Source: an uncultured Prevotella sp. (GTDB taxonomy: Bacteria; Bacteroidota; Bacteroidia; Bacteroidales; Bacteroidaceae). From it: 64,000 bases of DNA. The stretch spans positions 62,001 to 126,000 of the forward strand of contig CADCEF010000006.1 of the NCBI GenBank assembly GCA_902800365.1. The letters are read 5' to 3'. Shown piece after piece: positions 61,122 to 64,000 of the stretch (position 1 is the stretch's first letter; the number at the start of each line of letters is the position of its first letter). The notes beneath the pieces are model-generated. The model worked only from the letters and a program-made list of their open reading frames with translations, searched no databases and was not told the origin of the DNA. The translations under genes were made by a program, and so were the position numbers.

Positions 61122-63940
61122 TACTTCTTCAGAACAATGTTCACCATACGCTTAGGGACGATGATAACCTTTGCTATCTGGAAGCCTTCGAGATATTTCT
61201 TTGCTTTCTCGTCAGCAAGTACTGCCTCCTCGATGGTTTTGTTGTCAGCATCAGCAGGGAACTCCATCTCCAGGCGGGTCTTACCGTTGAAGGCGATACC
61301 CAGCTTAACTGAGCTCTCTTTAAGATACTCTTCATTAAATGCTGGCCACTGTGAGTCGCATACGCTACCCTGTTCGCCAAGCATCTCCCACAGCTCCTCA
61401 GCGATGTGTGGAGCAAATGGAGCAATGAGGATGACGAGTGTCTTCAGCATCTCCTTGTTCTTGCACTTCTGCTGTGAGAGTTCGTTCACACAGATCATGA
61501 ATGCAGAGATAGAAGTGTTATAGCTGAATGCCTCGATGTCGCCAGATACCTTCTTGATGAGCTTGTGTACGCTCTTCAGATTCTCTGCAGTAGCCTCACC
61601 TTCATCGAAACCATTCTGGAAGAGGTTCCAGAACTTTTTCAGGAAGCGGTGACAACCATCGATACCATTGGTATCCCAAGGCTTACTCTGCTCAACAGGA
61701 CCAAGGAACATCTCGTAGAGACGCAGTGTGTCGGCACCATACTTCTCTACAATCATATCGGGGTTAACCACATTGAACATCGACTTCGACATCTTCTCAA
61801 TAGCCCAACCACACTTATACTGACCGTTCTCGAGAATGAACTCTGCATTCTGATAGTCAGGGCGCCAAGCCTTGAAGGCTTCGATGTCGAGTACGTCGGC
61901 TGATACGATATTTACATCTACGTGGATAGGTGTAACGGTGTACTTATCCTTCAGTCCGAAGCTTACGAACTTACCCTTATCAGCACCCTCGTCCTCGATA
62001 CGATAAACGAAGTTAGAGCGACCCTGAATCATACCCTGATTAACCAACTTCTTGAATGGCTCATCCTCGCAGCTGTAACCTGAATCGAAGAGGAACTTGT
62101 TCCAGAAACGGCTGTAGATAAGGTGACCAGTAGCGTGCTCAGTACCACCTACGTAGAGGTCAACATTACGCCAGTACTCATCAATATCCTTGTCTACCAA
62201 AGCCTTCTCGTTCTTTGGATCCATATAGCGCAGATAGTAAGCACTCGATCCAGCGAAACCAGGCATGGTGTTCAGCTCGAGTGGGAATACTGTCTTGTTG
62301 TCAATCTCGTCCTTCGATACCACCTTGTCAGTCTTAGTGTCCCAAGCCCACATCTTAGCGCGACCCAATGGTGGCTCACCTGTTTCTGTTGGCTTGTACT
62401 CATCAATCTCAGGAAGCTCCAGAGGCAGGCACTCCTTTGGAATCATATAAGGCATATCATCCTTGTAGTAAACAGGGAATGGCTCACCCCAGTAACGCTG
62501 ACGAGAGAAGATGGCATCGCGCAAGCGGTAGTTAACCTTTACACGACCCAGGCCCTGCTCAGTAACATATTTCTTGGTGGCAGCGATAGCCTCCTTAACG
62601 GTGAGACCATTCAGGCTGAACTTAGCTGATGAAGAGTTGCATACTATACCCTCCTTGGCATCATAGCTCTCTTCAGAAACATCAGCACCCTCAATCAGTG
62701 GGATGATAGGCAGGTTGAAGTGCTTGGCAAAGGCATAGTCACGACTGTCGTGAGCAGGTACAGCCATTATGGCACCAGTACCATAACCAGCCAATACATA
62801 TTCTGCAATCCAGATGGGGATCTTCTCATCAGTAAATGGGTTGATGGCATAGCTACCAGAGAATACACCAGTAACCTTATGGTCCATCTGGCGATCGCGC
62901 TCTGTGCGCTTCTTTACGTAGTCCAGATACTTGTCTACCTCAGCCTTCTGCTCTGGTGTAGTCAGTTCTGCTACGAGATCGCTCTCAGGAGCCAGCACCA
63001 TGAAGGTTACACCAAACATGGTATCAGCACGAGTGGTGAAGATGGTGAAGTGCTTATCTGAGTCGGCTACGTTAAACTCAACCTCAGTACCCTCTGAACG
63101 ACCAATCCAGTTGCGCTGAGTCTCCTTCAGAGAGTCGGTCCAATCGATATCCTCCAGACCGTCAAGCAGGCGCTGAGCATAAGCAGATACACGCAGACAC
63201 CACTGGCGCATCTTCTTCTGAACTACTGGATAGCCACCACGAACTGATACTCCATCCACTACCTCATCGTTAGCCAGTACGGTTCCAAGTTTTGGACACC
63301 AGTTTACCATCGTATCAGCCAGATAAGCTATACGATAGTTCATCAGCACTTCCTGCTTCTTCTTTTCAGAGAATCCGGCCCACTCAGCAGCTGTAAAGTG
63401 CAGCTCCTCAGTACCCAGAGCGTGGCAATCCTCAGTACCCATCAGTTCAAAGTGCTCAATCAGCTTGATGGTTGGCTGAGCCTTGTGTGATGAAGTAGAG
63501 AAGTAGCTCTTGAACATGCGCTGGAAAGCCCACTGGGTCCACTTATAGTAGATAGGGTCGCAAGTACGAACCTCACGCTCCCAGTCGAAGCAGAAACCAA
63601 TCTTATCCAGCTGACTGCGATAGCGGTTGATGTTCTCAACAGTTGTCTTTTCTGGGTGCTGACCCGTCTGTATGGCATACTGCTCAGCGGGCAGTCCGTA
63701 AGCATCATATCCCATTGGGTTCAGTACATTGTAGCCCTGCTGGCGCTTAAAGCGGGCGTAGATATCACTGGCGATATAGCCAAGTGGGTGACCTACGTGC
63801 AGACCTGCTCCTGATGGATAAGGGAACATGTTGAGCACATAGAATTTCTTCTTGTTCTTGTCCTCTACAACGCGGTAGGTTCCATTCTCAACCCATCGCT
63901 TTTGCCATTTCTGTTCGATGTCTCTGAAATTGTAATCCAT
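61121..63940 (-). CDS. leuS: Leucyl-tRNA synthetase
   Basis: 939 residues. HIGH-type HVGH at 48-51 ([11 protein letters not shown]), an editing domain region (about 230-420, with TTRADTMFG-type sequence in [15 protein letters not shown]), and KMSKS in [11 protein letters not shown] near residue 700. The C-terminal anticodon-binding helices are present. It charges tRNA-Leu in the cytoplasm. It is the first gene of the transcript leading to yitT-rdgB and porZ. Confidence 0.98.
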   Translation of the reverse strand: MDYNFRDIEQKWQKRWVENGTYRVVEDKNKKKFYVLNMFPYPSGAGLHVGHPLGYIASDIYARFKRQQGYNVLNPMGYDAYGLPAEQYAIQTGQHPEKTTVENINRYRSQLDKIGFCFDWEREVRTCDPIYYKWTQWAFQRMFKSYFSTSSHKAQPTIKLIEHFELMGTEDCHALGTEELHFTAAEWAGFSEKKKQEVLMNYRIAYLADTMVNWCPKLGTVLANDEVVDGVSVRGGYPVVQKKMRQWCLRVSAYAQRLLDGLEDIDWTDSLKETQRNWIGRSEGTEVEFNVADSDKHFTIFTTRADTMFGVTFMVLAPESDLVAELTTPEQKAEVDKYLDYVKKRTERDRQMDHKVTGVFSGSYAINPFTDEKIPIWIAEYVLAGYGTGAIMAVPAHDSRDYAFAKHFNLPIIPLIEGADVSEESYDAKEGIVCNSSSAKFSLNGLTVKEAIAATKKYVTEQGLGRVKVNYRLRDAIFSRQRYWGEPFPVYYKDDMPYMIPKECLPLELPEIDEYKPTETGEPPLGRAKMWAWDTKTDKVVSKDEIDNKTVFPLELNTMPGFAGSSAYYLRYMDPKNEKALVDKDIDEYWRNVDLYVGGTEHATGHLIYSRFWNKFLFDSGYSCEDEPFKKLVNQGMIQGRSNFVYRIEDEGADKGKFVSFGLKDKYTVTPIHVDVNIVSADVLDIEAFKAWRPDYQNAEFILENGQYKCGWAIEKMSKSMFNVVNPDMIVEKYGADTLRLYEMFLGPVEQSKPWDTNGIDGCHRFLKKFWNLFQNGFDEGEATAENLKSVHKLIKKVSGDIEAFSYNTSISAFMICVNELSQQKCKNKEMLKTLVILIAPFAPHIAEELWEMLGEQGSVCDSQWPAFNEEYLKESSVKLGIAFNGKTRLEMEFPADADNKTIEEAVLADEKAKKYLEGFQIAKVIIVPKRMVNIVLKK

Positions 63941-63986
63941 TGTATCTTTGTTATTTTATTTTTTCCGTACATTATAAATGTGGGTG

Positions 63987-63994
63987 CAAAGATA
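63987..63994 (-). promoter_or_regulatory. Promoter -7 element of leuS
   Basis: TATCTTTG on the minus strand, 46 nt before the start codon; the -33 element lies beyond the window. Confidence 0.65.
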
Positions 63995-64000
63995 GTGTAA

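Overview
The window reads as chromosomal DNA of a Bacteroidales bacterium, most likely Prevotellaceae (Prevotella/Segatella-like). Three things point there. Many genes are preceded by the Bacteroidota promoter form TAnnTTTG (-7) with TTTG about 19-20 nt upstream (-33), and Shine-Dalgarno sites are weak or absent. There is a type IX secretion component (PorZ-like) together with proteins ending in T9SS-type sorting tails. The B12 locus has BtuG-like surface proteins, and families such as DUF4254, DUF3108, TorF-like porins and CotH kinases are typical of the group. I see no rRNA, tRNA, CRISPR array, phage or intact insertion sequence. One gene is cut by the window edge (amt, left); leuS is complete at the right edge.

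Layout. 1-2.9 kb: nitrogen assimilation (amt end, TorF-like outer-membrane protein, asnB). 3-5 kb: secreted TonB_C protein and a TPR/HTH lipoprotein regulator. 5-8.6 kb (-): GH36 alpha-galactosidase and an exported Fe-S aldo/keto reductase. 8.8-17.7 kb: mntP, then a cobalamin region with a riboswitch-led minus operon btuB-btuG-surface protein-DUF4465-btuF, facing an ABC ATPase and a CobD-like PLP enzyme; no btuC permease is present. 17.8-19.1 kb: a C-terminally short aldo/keto reductase and a palindrome-rich gap. 19.1-22.5 kb (-): two-domain nuclease, rubredoxin, GT9, DUF4254. 22.7-25.3 kb: acpP-fabF-rnc. 25.4-26.8 kb: frameshifted serpin. 26.9-33 kb: ECF sigma factor with membrane partner, GH3-like enzyme, Ig-like lipoprotein, DUF3108. 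33-36 kb (-): hypothetical and CotH/T9SS protein. 36.2-45.5 kb: histidine phosphatase, then yicC, gmk, nadD followed by envelope genes (PEtN transferase-like, two acyltransferases, HAD phosphatase, DUF6080-like membrane protein). 45.5-51.5 kb: glycosyltransferase, frameshifted flippase, and LicD / fused cytidylyltransferase-PLP enzyme / opine-dehydrogenase-like trio. 51.5-56.3 kb (-): metG, a sigma factor-membrane fusion operon, TrmH-type methyltransferase. 56.3-56.7 kb: AT-rich gap with a DnaA-box-like cluster. 56.7-64 kb: nadA, porZ-like, a YitT-RdgB fusion, leuS.

The most interesting parts are: (i) LicD + CTP-transferase/PLP fusion + opine-dehydrogenase-like genes, which look like a compact pathway for building and attaching an amino-alcohol phosphate, perhaps carboxyalkylated, to a surface glycan; (ii) a candidate replication origin between the TrmH gene and nadA; (iii) three short palindromes at 22-nt period inserted in frame inside an acyltransferase; (iv) recurrent promoter architectures: -7 boxes 4-9 nt from the start codon (leaderless or near-leaderless mRNAs), interlocked divergent promoters, and promoters whose -33 element lies in the loop of the preceding gene's terminator; (v) a B12 uptake locus lacking its permease. 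All assignments are from reading the sequence; no searches were run.
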